Shown here: positions 35,258 to 43,989 of the stretch, piece after piece
How positions within the stretch are numbered: the first letter of the stretch is position 1
How the letters are laid out: each line of letters begins with the position of its first letter
NCBI GenBank assembly: GCA_028289465.1
Contig: JANQPM010000028.1
Coordinates: forward strand, 1 to 52,590
Source: Lysobacterales bacterium
GTDB lineage: Bacteria; Pseudomonadota; Gammaproteobacteria; Xanthomonadales; SZUA-36
Length of the DNA: 52,590 nt
Reading direction: 5' to 3'
The notes under the pieces: generated by a model
Told to the model about the DNA's origin: nothing
The model's input: only the letters and a program-made list of their open reading frames with translations
Database searches by the model: none
Made by a program: the position numbers and the translations under genes

Positions 35258-36304
35258 ATGCGTATATCGGTCATCGGCATCATCTTCTCAATTATGGTAC
35301 TGACCACAGTTGCCTGCAGCACGCTTGGCTATTATAGCCAGGCCATCGGCGGTCAATTGCGCTTAATGCATGCACGCGAGCCGATTCGAAAACTGCTGGC
35401 CGCCGAGGATACCGATCCGAACCTGAAGGCGCAGCTTGCCGAAATATTGGAAATGCGCCGTTTCGCCAGTTCGGTTCTGCTGCTGCCGAACAATAAAAGC
35501 TATACCGCGTATGCCGAAACCGGCAAACCGGCCCTGGTCTGGAACGTCGTTGCAACCGAACCCTTCTCGCTGCAGGCCCGTAATTGGTGCTTTCCGGTGG
35601 CTGGCTGCGTGCCGTACCGCGGTTATTTCAAGCGCGAGAACGCCGAGCGCTTTGCCCGGCGGCTGCGCCGGCAGGGTCTGGATGTTGCGGTCAGCGGCGC
35701 CACCGCCTACTCCACGCTTGGCTATTTCGCCGATCCGGTACTCGATACCATGCTGGACTATCCTGACTATCAACTGGCCGGGCTGATCTTTCATGAACTT
35801 GCACATCAGCACCTGTATCTGAAAGGCGATGCCGATTTCAACGAATCCTTTGCCACTGCGGTGGAGCGCATCGGTGTCGGGCGCTGGCTGCAGGCCACCG
35901 GCTCGGGAAGCCAGCGCGAACGCTGGTTGTCCGAGCGTGCCAGAGCCCGGGATTTCAGTGAGTTGCTGATAAGCACCCGCAACGCATTGGAAGCGCTGTA
36001 CCACCAACCGCTGGACCGTGAACAAATGCGCATCCGCAAAGCCGACATCTTTCGCAACCTGCAAAATCGTTATCAGAAGCTGAAAGCGTCTCGCTGGAGT
36101 GGCTATGACGGCTACGATAACTGGTTCCAGCGCGACTTAAACAACGCCCATCTGGCATTGTTTGCGACCTACGAGGGCGGCACGCAGGCGTTCCTGACCC
36201 TTTACCGCGAACATGACAACAACCTGCCCGCTTTTTACGCCGCGGTCGAAGCGATCAGCCGGCAGGGGCCGGAGCAGCGGCGGCAATGGATGAACAGTCC
36301 CTAG
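35258..36304 (+). CDS. Putative zinc aminopeptidase lipoprotein
   Basis: A protein of about 348 residues. A lipoprotein-like signal ends in LTTVAC, giving a Cys close to residue 17. The family signature NWCFPVAGCVPYRGYF (about 110-125) and the zinc motif HELAHQ (179-184) with a downstream FNESFATAVE identify the 'predicted aminopeptidase' family (PF10023 type), which is widespread in proteobacteria. The open frame extends to 35168, but ATG 35258 gives the signal sequence. Location is predicted to be periplasmic, membrane attached. It lies 116 bases ahead of lptD on the same strand. Confidence 0.87.
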   Translation: MRISVIGIIFSIMVLTTVACSTLGYYSQAIGGQLRLMHAREPIRKLLAAEDTDPNLKAQLAEILEMRRFASSVLLLPNNKSYTAYAETGKPALVWNVVATEPFSLQARNWCFPVAGCVPYRGYFKRENAERFARRLRRQGLDVAVSGATAYSTLGYFADPVLDTMLDYPDYQLAGLIFHELAHQHLYLKGDADFNESFATAVERIGVGRWLQATGSGSQRERWLSERARARDFSELLISTRNALEALYHQPLDREQMRIRKADIFRNLQNRYQKLKASRWSGYDGYDNWFQRDLNNAHLALFATYEGGTQAFLTLYREHDNNLPAFYAAVEAISRQGPEQRRQWMNSP

Positions 36305-36420
36305 TGCATAATCCCCGAATAGAAAACCCATGCCCCCGATCGGCCATCAGCGTTTCAAATTCGATTGCACCGTTCTGCGATCTATGCCACCGTAACGCCC
36401 TTTCGACGGCATCCCTGTCT

Positions 36421-38619
36421 ATGTCCGCAGGTTTTTTTAAACGACTGCTGCCCGGTCTGGCGCTGGTGATCGGCGGCACGGTGTCCGGGGCGCTGATCGG
36501 CCAGCCGGCCGCAACCGGCGCCACAGCGCAGTGCCCGGACCCACGCAGCGCGTTTGAGCTGCCCGACACGCCGGACCGCGGTCATCTGCCACTCTGGGTT
36601 ACAGCCGATTACTGGGATATCGAGCAGCGGGTCTCGCGCTTTCGCGGCAGCGTCAAACTGGAACGCGGCGACCAGCTTCTGCTGACCGAAAGGCTGGACT
36701 ACGATGCCGACAGCGGCCGGATCAGTATGCCGCAGCCTATGCAATACCGGGATCAGAATTTCAGCCTGTCTGCAGGTACTGCGGACTACAATCTTGCCGA
36801 TGAGTCAGGGCAGTTCAGCGCAGCGCGCTACGGTATCAGCGGCGGCCTCGGCAACGGCAAGGCCGAACAGGTGCAATTGCAAAACGCGGTCTTGGATCTC
36901 GGCGGGGTCAGCTACACCACCTGCGAGGGCGACAACCCGGACTGGCAACTGGAAGCGGACCGGATCGTGCTCGACCAAAGCACCGGCCGGGGCAGTGCGC
37001 GCGGCGCGAAACTGAAATTCAAAGGCGTGCCGCTGCTGTATTCACCGTGGTTCAGTTTTCCGCTCGACGACCGGCGCAAATCCGGCCTGCTCTACCCTTC
37101 CATCGGCAGCGCCAATGACAACGGCTTCGACCTCAGCATTCCCTACTACTGGAACATCGCCCCGCAGCAGGATGCGACCTTTACACCGAGACTGATCACC
37201 GACCGCGGCGTGATGCTCGGTACCCAGTACCGTTGGCTGACCGGTAAAACCCGCGGTCAGGTAGAGGTCGATTTTCTACCGGATGACGACGAACTCAACG
37301 ATAACCGGTATCGCTACCAAGTCGACCATATCGTCCGCTGGTCGCCGCAGTGGCAGTCCAGCCTGCACCTGGAGCGGGTCAGCGACAACGCCTATTTCGA
37401 GGATTTCGGTCAGGGCCTGGCGCAGACCTCCCGCCAGTACCTGCGCAGTCAGGCACAGCTTCTGGGCCGCGGCCGCTATTGGACTTTCGACGTTACAGCC
37501 GATGACTTTCAGGTTATCGACCAGGCGGTCGGGCCGCTGCAGGAACCCTACAGCCGCTTTCCGCGTTTCGGGTATCGGCTGGATGCGCCGATCGGCCGCA
37601 GCCTGTGGGACGTCCGGCTGGATTCGGAACTGGTTTATTTCGACCGGACCGAAGGCGTCACCGGTGCGCGCTTCGACCTCTACCCGCGCCTGATCGGCAA
37701 CTACGAGTGGGCCGCGGGATTCGTCCGGCCGTCCGTGGGCTACCGAAGCACGCGCTATAGCCTGGACCGGCTGGCCGGTTTCAGCGATGACTCACCGAGC
37801 CGCAGCACCCCGATTGTCAGCCTGGACAGCGGGCTGTTTTTCGACCGCAGCCTGAAAAGCGGCGCGCTGCAGACGCTGGAACCGCGACTGTATTATCTGT
37901 ACGTTCCGTTCGAGAACCAGGATGATCTGCCGGACTTCGATACCTCCGAACTGACTTTCGGCTTCAGCCAGCTGTTCCATCACAACCGCTTCGCCGGCGC
38001 GGACCGCCAGGCCGATGCCAACCAGCTCACACTGGCGCTGAGCTCGCGCATACTGGACCCATCCAGCGGCCGCGAGCAGTTCAGCCTGAATGTCGGCCAG
38101 ATCGTTTTCTTTACCGATCAGCGCGTGCAGTTGAACAGCAGCCAGCCGCCGACCGACCGGGATCGTTCCGCGTTTCTGGCCGAAATCAACTACCAGGCCA
38201 CTTCGCAGCTCTCCACCCGCTTCGGCATTCAGTGGGACTGGGACGAAAGCCAGATCGACGTCGGCTATGCCGGGCTCGCCTACCGCAACCGGAAAAACTG
38301 GGAATGGGCTTTCGACTACCGCTTTCGCCGCGACCGCGTGGAACAGGCGGATATCCGCGCGTCTTTTCCGCTGCGTTCCAACTGGCGCCTGATCGGTCGC
38401 CTGAACTTTGACCTGGAAAACAGCGATGTTCAGGAAGCGCTGGCCGGATTCGAATACAACAGTTGCTGTTGGGCTCTGCGTCTGCTGGGCCGGCGGTACC
38501 TGAAAAACCGTCAGGGCGAAAGCCGCAACGCGATCTACCTGGAGCTGGAGCTGACCGGGCTGGGCAGCATCGGCCGGCGGCCGTTCCCGCTGCTGCAGCC
38601 CGATCGCTATCAGCCGTAG
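36421..38619 (+). CDS. lptD: LPS-assembly outer membrane protein LptD
   Basis: A protein of about 732 residues that, with LptE, inserts lipopolysaccharide into the outer leaflet. After a signal peptide (LLPGLALVIGGTVSGALIG...ATA), Cys38 begins the mature protein. An OstA-type jellyroll follows (QRVSRFRGSVKLERGDQLLLTERLDYDAD), then a long beta-barrel from about residue 200. Cysteines at the N-terminus (AQCPD), in YTTCEGDNP, and the pair in YNSCCWALRL match the four disulfide-forming cysteines of E. coli LptD, so oxidative maturation should be conserved. The ATG 36421 gives the signal peptide; the frame opens at 36286. It heads the classic lptD-surA-pdxA-rsmA-apaG-apaH series. Confidence 0.95.
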   Translation: MSAGFFKRLLPGLALVIGGTVSGALIGQPAATGATAQCPDPRSAFELPDTPDRGHLPLWVTADYWDIEQRVSRFRGSVKLERGDQLLLTERLDYDADSGRISMPQPMQYRDQNFSLSAGTADYNLADESGQFSAARYGISGGLGNGKAEQVQLQNAVLDLGGVSYTTCEGDNPDWQLEADRIVLDQSTGRGSARGAKLKFKGVPLLYSPWFSFPLDDRRKSGLLYPSIGSANDNGFDLSIPYYWNIAPQQDATFTPRLITDRGVMLGTQYRWLTGKTRGQVEVDFLPDDDELNDNRYRYQVDHIVRWSPQWQSSLHLERVSDNAYFEDFGQGLAQTSRQYLRSQAQLLGRGRYWTFDVTADDFQVIDQAVGPLQEPYSRFPRFGYRLDAPIGRSLWDVRLDSELVYFDRTEGVTGARFDLYPRLIGNYEWAAGFVRPSVGYRSTRYSLDRLAGFSDDSPSRSTPIVSLDSGLFFDRSLKSGALQTLEPRLYYLYVPFENQDDLPDFDTSELTFGFSQLFHHNRFAGADRQADANQLTLALSSRILDPSSGREQFSLNVGQIVFFTDQRVQLNSSQPPTDRDRSAFLAEINYQATSQLSTRFGIQWDWDESQIDVGYAGLAYRNRKNWEWAFDYRFRRDRVEQADIRASFPLRSNWRLIGRLNFDLENSDVQEALAGFEYNSCCWALRLLGRRYLKNRQGESRNAIYLELELTGLGSIGRRPFPLLQPDRYQP

Positions 38620-38695
38620 CGCCGGCGATCGCAATCTCCACAACGCTGCGCCGCTTCCGGTAGAATAACCGCTGGAAAAGGTCTGCTCGCCAGCG

Positions 38696-38734
38696 AGGAG
38701 CAGCAAGCGACCCGCCGGAGCGGGCGCGAGACAC
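38696..38734. repeat. Mosaic repeat, module A only (site R4)
   Basis: GAGGAGCAGCAAGCGACCCG is followed by CCGGAGCGGGCGCGAGACACC, a variant of module A, in the 197-base gap between lptD and surA. A TAGAAT box at about 38661 precedes it. This copy separates two genes that are co-transcribed in many relatives. Confidence 0.7.
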
Positions 38735-38816
38735 CTCAATGCCATCGCACGGCGATCGCAGCGAACCCAGACGTTTTTTTGGCGTCCAACGCAGGGAATA
38801 ATTCGAGTAGGCTTAT

Positions 38817-40124
38817 ATGATCAGTCAATACACTACCTTGCCCGGCATTCGGCCGGCATACATCCTGCTGGCTGCCCTTCTGCTGACCGGCGCGGCCGCT
38901 AACGCACAACAGGCGCGGGTCATTGATTCCATCGTTGCGGTTGTCGATCAGGACGTAATCATGCGCAGCGAACTGAATCAGGCGATCGCCAGCATCGTGT
39001 CCCGGCTGCAAGCCGAAGGCGGCAATTTGCCGCCACGCGACCTGCTGGAAAAACAGGTGCTGGAAAACCTGATCCTGACGCGGCTGGAAATCCAGCGCGC
39101 CAGCCAGACCAACATTCGGGTCAGCGACGCGGATGTCGACCAGGCGCTGATGCAGGTCGCGCAGCAAAACCGCCTGAGCGTCGATCAACTGCGCCGTGCG
39201 ATCGAGGCCGACGGCTTCGATTTCACGGAATTTCGCCGCACCCTCGGGGAAGACATCATGTCTCAGCGTCTGCGCCAGCGGGTTATCGACGGTTCGGTGA
39301 ACGTGTCCGAAACCGAAGTCGATATTCTGCTTGCGTCCGATGCATTAAACAGCGGCGAATACAATCTGGCCCACATTCAGATATCGGTGCCCGACGGCGC
39401 GACCCCGGCGCAGATCGCAGAGGCCAAAAATCGGGCCGACGACGTCTACAGCCGGTTGCAGAACGGTCTGGATTTCCGCTCTGCGGCGATCACCTACTCG
39501 GACGCGCAGGACGCGCTGCAAGGCGGTGAAATCGGCTGGCGCGACTTGAATTCCGTACCGCGCCTTTTCGCCGATGCGATCGCCGAGGTCAGCGTCGGGG
39601 AAACCACCAGCCCGCTGCGCAGCCCCGCCGGCTACCACATCATTCATGTGCTGGACCATCGGGACACCGCCCAGGTGATCGTGCGCGAGTTCCGCGCCAA
39701 GCACATCATGATACAGACCAACGAACTGGTCTCTCCCCGCGATGCGCTGCAGACCATTCAGGAACTCCATCGGCGCTTAAAGGACGGCGAATCGTTCGCG
39801 GATCTGGCCAAGGAGCACTCCGATGATGTCAGCTCGGCCAATCTCGGCGGCGATCTGGGTTGGTTTGAGCCCGCGACATTCGGGGGGCGGGTGCAACAGA
39901 CGCTGGAATCCCTGGTTGACGGGCAGCTTAGCGAACCGTTTCAGTCACAGTCGGGCTGGCATCTGATCCAGCGGGTCGCGGTCAGGGAAACCGACCGCAC
40001 CGACGAGATGCTGCGCGCATCGGCCAAGGAAAAAATCCGCCAGCGCAAGGCCGACGTGGAACTGAACCAGTTTCTGCGCCGGATGCGCGATGAAGCCTAC
40101 GTCGATATTCGGCTATCTTCTTAA
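38817..40124 (+). CDS. surA: Periplasmic chaperone / peptidyl-prolyl isomerase SurA
   Basis: A protein of 435 residues. A signal peptide ends in GAAANAQQ. The chaperone N-domain follows (ARVIDSIVAVVDQDVIMRSEL), then two parvulin domains: about 175-280 (NLAHIQISVP; GEIGWRDL; SPAGYHIIHVL) and about 285-390 (RAKHIMIQTNE; SANLGGDLGWFEP; SGWHLIQRV). It escorts outer membrane proteins, including LptD, across the periplasm. It follows lptD in the conserved order, but a 197-base gap holding a mosaic repeat lies between them. Confidence 0.96.
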   Translation: MISQYTTLPGIRPAYILLAALLLTGAAANAQQARVIDSIVAVVDQDVIMRSELNQAIASIVSRLQAEGGNLPPRDLLEKQVLENLILTRLEIQRASQTNIRVSDADVDQALMQVAQQNRLSVDQLRRAIEADGFDFTEFRRTLGEDIMSQRLRQRVIDGSVNVSETEVDILLASDALNSGEYNLAHIQISVPDGATPAQIAEAKNRADDVYSRLQNGLDFRSAAITYSDAQDALQGGEIGWRDLNSVPRLFADAIAEVSVGETTSPLRSPAGYHIIHVLDHRDTAQVIVREFRAKHIMIQTNELVSPRDALQTIQELHRRLKDGESFADLAKEHSDDVSSANLGGDLGWFEPATFGGRVQQTLESLVDGQLSEPFQSQSGWHLIQRVAVRETDRTDEMLRASAKEKIRQRKADVELNQFLRRMRDEAYVDIRLSS

Positions 40125-40142
40125 CCATCGGCGGCACCGGCC

Positions 40143-41126
40143 ATGGCTGGCGGTGATCACACCCTGTTTTTGACGCCCGGCGAACCGGCCGGGATCGGCC
40201 CTGAACTGGCCATCAAGGCAGGGCTCGAAAATGACGGCATACCGCTGGTCGCGATTGCCGACAAATCGCTGCTGGCCGCCGTTGCACATTCACTGGCGCT
40301 GCCAATCAAACTGACCGACTGGACACCCGGCACGGAACGGTCGAGCGGGCCGGGCAAGCTGGCTGTCTGGGACACTCCGCTCGAGACGGCTGCCACCGCC
40401 GGGCTGCTTGACCCGACCAATGCCGCCTATGTGCTGAAAACCCTCGAACGGGGTATCGGAGCCTGCCTTTCCGATCCGGACCGGAACGCACTGGTCACCG
40501 GGCCGGTACACAAAGGGGTAATCAACGACGCGGGCATTCCGTTCACCGGCCATACGGAGCTGCTGGCGCAGCGCAGTGCAGCGGGCAAGGTGGTCATGAT
40601 GCTGGCCAGCAAACGGTTGCGGGTGGCACTGGCAACCACCCATCTGCCGCTTCGGCATGTTGCCGATACGATTAATCGGGCGCTGGTGCTCGAAACGCTT
40701 GAAATCGTTCACCGCGAGTTGAAAAACCGTTTCGCCATTGCGCATCCGAGAATTGCGGTCTGCGGGCTGAATCCGCACGCCGGCGAGGGCGGGCATCTGG
40801 GCGACGAAGACCAGCGGGAAATCCGGCCTGCGATAGAAAGTGCGCTGGCAAAAGGCATACTGGCGGACGGTCCGTGGCCGGCCGATACGCTGTTTACCGC
40901 CAAACATCTGCAAAAAACCGACGTGGTACTGGCGATGTACCACGACCAGGGCCTGCCGGTGCTGAAGTACGAGGGTTTCGGCGCCGCGGTAAACATCACG
41001 CTTGGCCTGCCGTTCGTTAGAACTTCGGTGGACCACGGTACGGCAACAGATATCGCCGGCCGCGGGATCGCCGATTCCGGGTCGATGATGCATGCGATCC
41101 GCACTGCGTATCGAATGCTTTCATGA
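40143..41126 (+). CDS. pdxA: 4-hydroxythreonine-4-phosphate dehydrogenase
   Basis: A protein of 327 residues in the DXP-dependent pyridoxal phosphate pathway. Typical stretches are LTPGEPAGIGPELAIKAG near the N-terminus, GPVHKGVINDAGIPFTGHTELLA (metal His), LATTHLPLRHV, GLNPHAGEGGHLGDED, and MYHDQGLPVLKYEGFGAAVNITLGLPFVRTSVDHGTA. All metal-binding histidines seem present. It starts 18 bases after surA and its stop overlaps the rsmA start by 4 bases, so coupling is likely. Confidence 0.97.
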   Translation: MAGGDHTLFLTPGEPAGIGPELAIKAGLENDGIPLVAIADKSLLAAVAHSLALPIKLTDWTPGTERSSGPGKLAVWDTPLETAATAGLLDPTNAAYVLKTLERGIGACLSDPDRNALVTGPVHKGVINDAGIPFTGHTELLAQRSAAGKVVMMLASKRLRVALATTHLPLRHVADTINRALVLETLEIVHRELKNRFAIAHPRIAVCGLNPHAGEGGHLGDEDQREIRPAIESALAKGILADGPWPADTLFTAKHLQKTDVVLAMYHDQGLPVLKYEGFGAAVNITLGLPFVRTSVDHGTATDIAGRGIADSGSMMHAIRTAYRMLS

Positions 41127-41917
41127 ACCACAGACCGCGCAAGCGTTTCGGACAGAATTTTCTGATCGACCCGAATATCAGCGGGAAGATTGCGGCATTG
41201 ATTGACGCCGGACCGGATGACACCGTGGTGGAAATCGGTCCCGGCCAGGGCGCACTGACTGCGATACTGCTGGCCACCGGCTGCGAACTCCACTGCGTGG
41301 AAATCGACCGCGATCTGCAACGAACGCTGGCCCGGCGGTTTTCCGCCAGCGACCGGTTTCATCTGCACCCCGGCGATGCGTTAAAAACGGATTTCCACGC
41401 GCTGACCGGCGGAAAGCCTTTTCGACTGGTCGGCAATCTGCCGTACAACATTTCAACCCCGCTGATATTCCATGCGATGAACTTCTGCCCGGTGATTCGG
41501 GATATGATTTTCATGCTGCAGAACGAAGTAGTGATGCGCATGACCGCCGCGCCCGGCAGCAAATCCTATGGACGCCTAAGCGTGATGACTCAGTTACATT
41601 GCCGGGTGACGCCGCATTTCATGGTAAGGCCCGGCGCGTTTCGGCCGGCGCCGGCGGTCGACTCGCGGATCGTGCAGCTAGTGCCGCACACGAGCCCGCC
41701 GGTCGAGCTGGACGATCGCGAGCATTTCGCCCAATTGGTCCAGCGGGCTTTCGGGCAGCGCCGGAAAACGCTGCGCAATGCATTAAAGGGCATACTCGAT
41801 GCCGATGCGATCCGCGGCTGCGGAATCGACCCCGGTGCGAGAGCGGAAAACCTGGACTTGAAGGCTTTCGCCGTATTGAGCCGCGTGGCAAAAGCCGGCC
41901 ATTCCAGTAAACTCTGA
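41123..41917 (+). CDS. rsmA: 16S rRNA (adenine1518/1519-N6)-dimethyltransferase
   Basis: A protein of 264 residues (KsgA) that dimethylates two adjacent adenines near the 3' end of 16S rRNA. KRFGQNFLIDPNI opens the protein; the SAM motif is VVEIGPGQGALT, the acidic residue is in HCVEIDRDL, and the catalytic motif is VGNLPYNISTPL. The C-terminal helical domain is complete. It overlaps pdxA by 4 bases and is followed 19 bases later by apaG. Confidence 0.97.
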   Translation: MNHRPRKRFGQNFLIDPNISGKIAALIDAGPDDTVVEIGPGQGALTAILLATGCELHCVEIDRDLQRTLARRFSASDRFHLHPGDALKTDFHALTGGKPFRLVGNLPYNISTPLIFHAMNFCPVIRDMIFMLQNEVVMRMTAAPGSKSYGRLSVMTQLHCRVTPHFMVRPGAFRPAPAVDSRIVQLVPHTSPPVELDDREHFAQLVQRAFGQRRKTLRNALKGILDADAIRGCGIDPGARAENLDLKAFAVLSRVAKAGHSSKL

Positions 41918-41936
41918 ACAAACAGATTCCCGAGAA

Positions 41937-42308
41937 ATGGCCGCACAGCAACACTCACACATCACCGTGCATTCGGAAACCAAGTTTCTTGGAATGCACG
42001 AGGACGGCTACGCATTCGCTTATCAAATCACGATTCGCAACCACGGTCCGCTGGCCGTGCAACTGCTGTCTCGCCACTGGGTCATCACCCACGGCAGCGG
42101 CCAGATCGAAGAAGTTAACGGCGACGGCGTAGTCGGCGAACAACCCCGTCTTCAGCGCGGCGAGCAGTTCACCTACACCAGCGGCGCCGTTTTGCAGGCG
42201 CCGACCGGTTCCATGCGTGGCGAGTATCTGTTCACGACCGACGATGGCGACCGGTTCGAGGTGCCGATACCCGAATTCGCGCTGATCATGCCTTCGGCGG
42301 CGCACTAG
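41937..42308 (+). CDS. apaG: ApaG protein
   Basis: A protein of 123 residues with an immunoglobulin-like fold of the ApaG/DUF525 family: YAFAYQITIRNHGPLAVQLLSRHWVITHGSG, then VVGEQPRLQRGEQFTYTSGAVLQAPTGSMRGEY. It is associated with Co2+/Mg2+ homeostasis in enterobacteria, but its biochemical role is uncertain. The usual next gene, apaH, is displaced by 1.7 kb because a sulfotransferase gene lies in between on the other strand; the last 23 bases of apaG overlap that gene. Confidence 0.95.
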   Translation: MAAQQHSHITVHSETKFLGMHEDGYAFAYQITIRNHGPLAVQLLSRHWVITHGSGQIEEVNGDGVVGEQPRLQRGEQFTYTSGAVLQAPTGSMRGEYLFTTDDGDRFEVPIPEFALIMPSAAH

Positions 42309-43899
42309 CGCCGGAATTCAGCGCGTCGATCAATACATCAAGCCGGGACTCGTAACGCCGCCAGGCGCCGATATTGCGATCGTGTATCGGTTCTCTGACC
42401 TGGGCTGCGCTGGCCGTGGCCACCGGGCGGGTGTGCCGGTGACCGGTCAGCACCGATTCGTCCCAGTCAAGCTGGCAGAAATCGAGCAAGCGGCGGGCCA
42501 CGGCTTCAGGTGCAGTAACCAGGTCTTCGTACCGGACATCGAATATTCGGTCCGGTGCTCGCTCGTACCAGAACGCCATCGTCTGCCGGTAGCTGCGGTA
42601 GTAGGCCGCCAGTTCGTCCAACTGGTAGCTGAATTCCTGTCCGCGCACGAAAAGCTGGCGGTAGCAGCTCACGCAGGTATCCCGCGAATCCCGCCGGCAG
42701 TCGACGATTAAAGCCTGTGGAAACATCGATAGTATCGCGCCGATATAGACCCAGTTGCCCGGCAGCTTGTCGCAGAAAACCGGCGTTCGGCGGGACCACT
42801 GCCCGCAGCGCTGCAAATAGGCCCGGCCCAGTTCCCGCCACTGCGATGCGGTGGCCGCCGCCGCCCATTGCACGAACGGCTGACGGCAGCGCCTGCCGTA
42901 CTCGCCGATAAGCTGTGGAATATGCGGTAGCTCGTCAGCCGCAGTCACCGCCGGGTGTGCGCCCAGCAGTTGCTCGGTCAACGTGGATCCGGAACGCGGC
43001 AGGCTGACGATAAACACCGGGCGGGCCTCACCCGCGATGTCTTCCGCGACGGACCAGCGCCGGTCTTCAAAGGCTGCCTGAACCCGTTCCATCCAGCGTT
43101 TAAAGCCCTGTGCATCCCAACGCAGCTTGGCCCGCTTCACCCGGTTGGCCATCTCGAAACGCTGCCAGGCCTGATCGTATTGCCGCTGGTCTTCCAGCGC
43201 CTTGGCCAGTGCGAATTGTGCGTATTCGTCATGCTCGCGTGCATCGGCCACCGCCGTCAGCCGCTGCCGTTCCCGGTCGCTCAGCCGAACCGTCTTCAAA
43301 TTGGATAAAGACCACCAGGCCGGTGTGTAATCCGGCTTGACGGCGACCGCGGCGCGGTAGCTTTTCGCGGCCTGCTCGACTCGACCCAGCGCTTTTTGCA
43401 CATCGCCCAGCACCACCCATGCGCCCAGATGGCCGGCTGCCGTATCCACCAGCTTCAGTAATTCTTGCTCGGCCTCGGCATAGCGGGATTCCGCCTTCAA
43501 CGTACGGGCCAGATTAAAGCGTGCTGGAACCTGCCCCCGGTCTATTCGCAGCGCGCGCTCGAAATGGGCTATCGCGTCGCCTGAGCGCCCGGACTCCAGC
43601 AGCGCATAGCCCAGATCGTTCCAACTGTCGGCGTCCTTCGGCAACAGTTCCGCACGCCGCTCGAACGCCGCGATCGCAGCGGCCGGACTGCCGGAGCGCT
43701 GCAGCGCTATGCCGTACATGCGCAGCAATATCTCGTGGTAGGGATAGATTTCCAGCAGTGGCCGCAACTGCCTGATCGCGCCGGCAAAATCGCTCTGTTC
43801 GATGCACCGCTGTATCTGCTGCATCTGCTTCGGCAGGGGCTGCGGCCGGGCCGAAGAACCGTGATCGGCGTGCGCATTGGCGCGGGAATGCTTGGTCAT
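42286..43899 (-). CDS. TPR-repeat sulfotransferase-family protein
   Basis: A protein of about 537 residues. Residues about 20-250 are TPR repeats (PYHEILLRMYGIALQRSGSPAAAIAAFERRAELLP; DSWNDLGYALLESGRSGDAIAHFERALRI). Residues about 290-525 are a sulfotransferase-type domain with the PAPS 5'-phosphosulfate loop LPRSGSTLTEQLLGAHP (about 298) and a 3'-phosphate region including DCRRDSRDTCVSCYRQLF. The pattern resembles bacterial tyrosine- or glycan-sulfotransferase-like proteins; acceptor unknown, cytoplasmic as no signal is seen. The ATG 43899 was chosen because the upstream frame is uncharacteristic. It is inserted antisense between apaG and apaH. Confidence 0.82.
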   Translation of the reverse strand: MTKHSRANAHADHGSSARPQPLPKQMQQIQRCIEQSDFAGAIRQLRPLLEIYPYHEILLRMYGIALQRSGSPAAAIAAFERRAELLPKDADSWNDLGYALLESGRSGDAIAHFERALRIDRGQVPARFNLARTLKAESRYAEAEQELLKLVDTAAGHLGAWVVLGDVQKALGRVEQAAKSYRAAVAVKPDYTPAWWSLSNLKTVRLSDRERQRLTAVADAREHDEYAQFALAKALEDQRQYDQAWQRFEMANRVKRAKLRWDAQGFKRWMERVQAAFEDRRWSVAEDIAGEARPVFIVSLPRSGSTLTEQLLGAHPAVTAADELPHIPQLIGEYGRRCRQPFVQWAAAATASQWRELGRAYLQRCGQWSRRTPVFCDKLPGNWVYIGAILSMFPQALIVDCRRDSRDTCVSCYRQLFVRGQEFSYQLDELAAYYRSYRQTMAFWYERAPDRIFDVRYEDLVTAPEAVARRLLDFCQLDWDESVLTGHRHTRPVATASAAQVREPIHDRNIGAWRRYESRLDVLIDALNSGASAPPKA

Positions 43900-43989
43900 G
43901 ACTTGCAAGACTAGCAGAACCCTGCTGCAATCTGCATCCTTCGAAACGGGCAATCGGCCCGTGACCGAAGTCAAAACTGGATGGCATTG

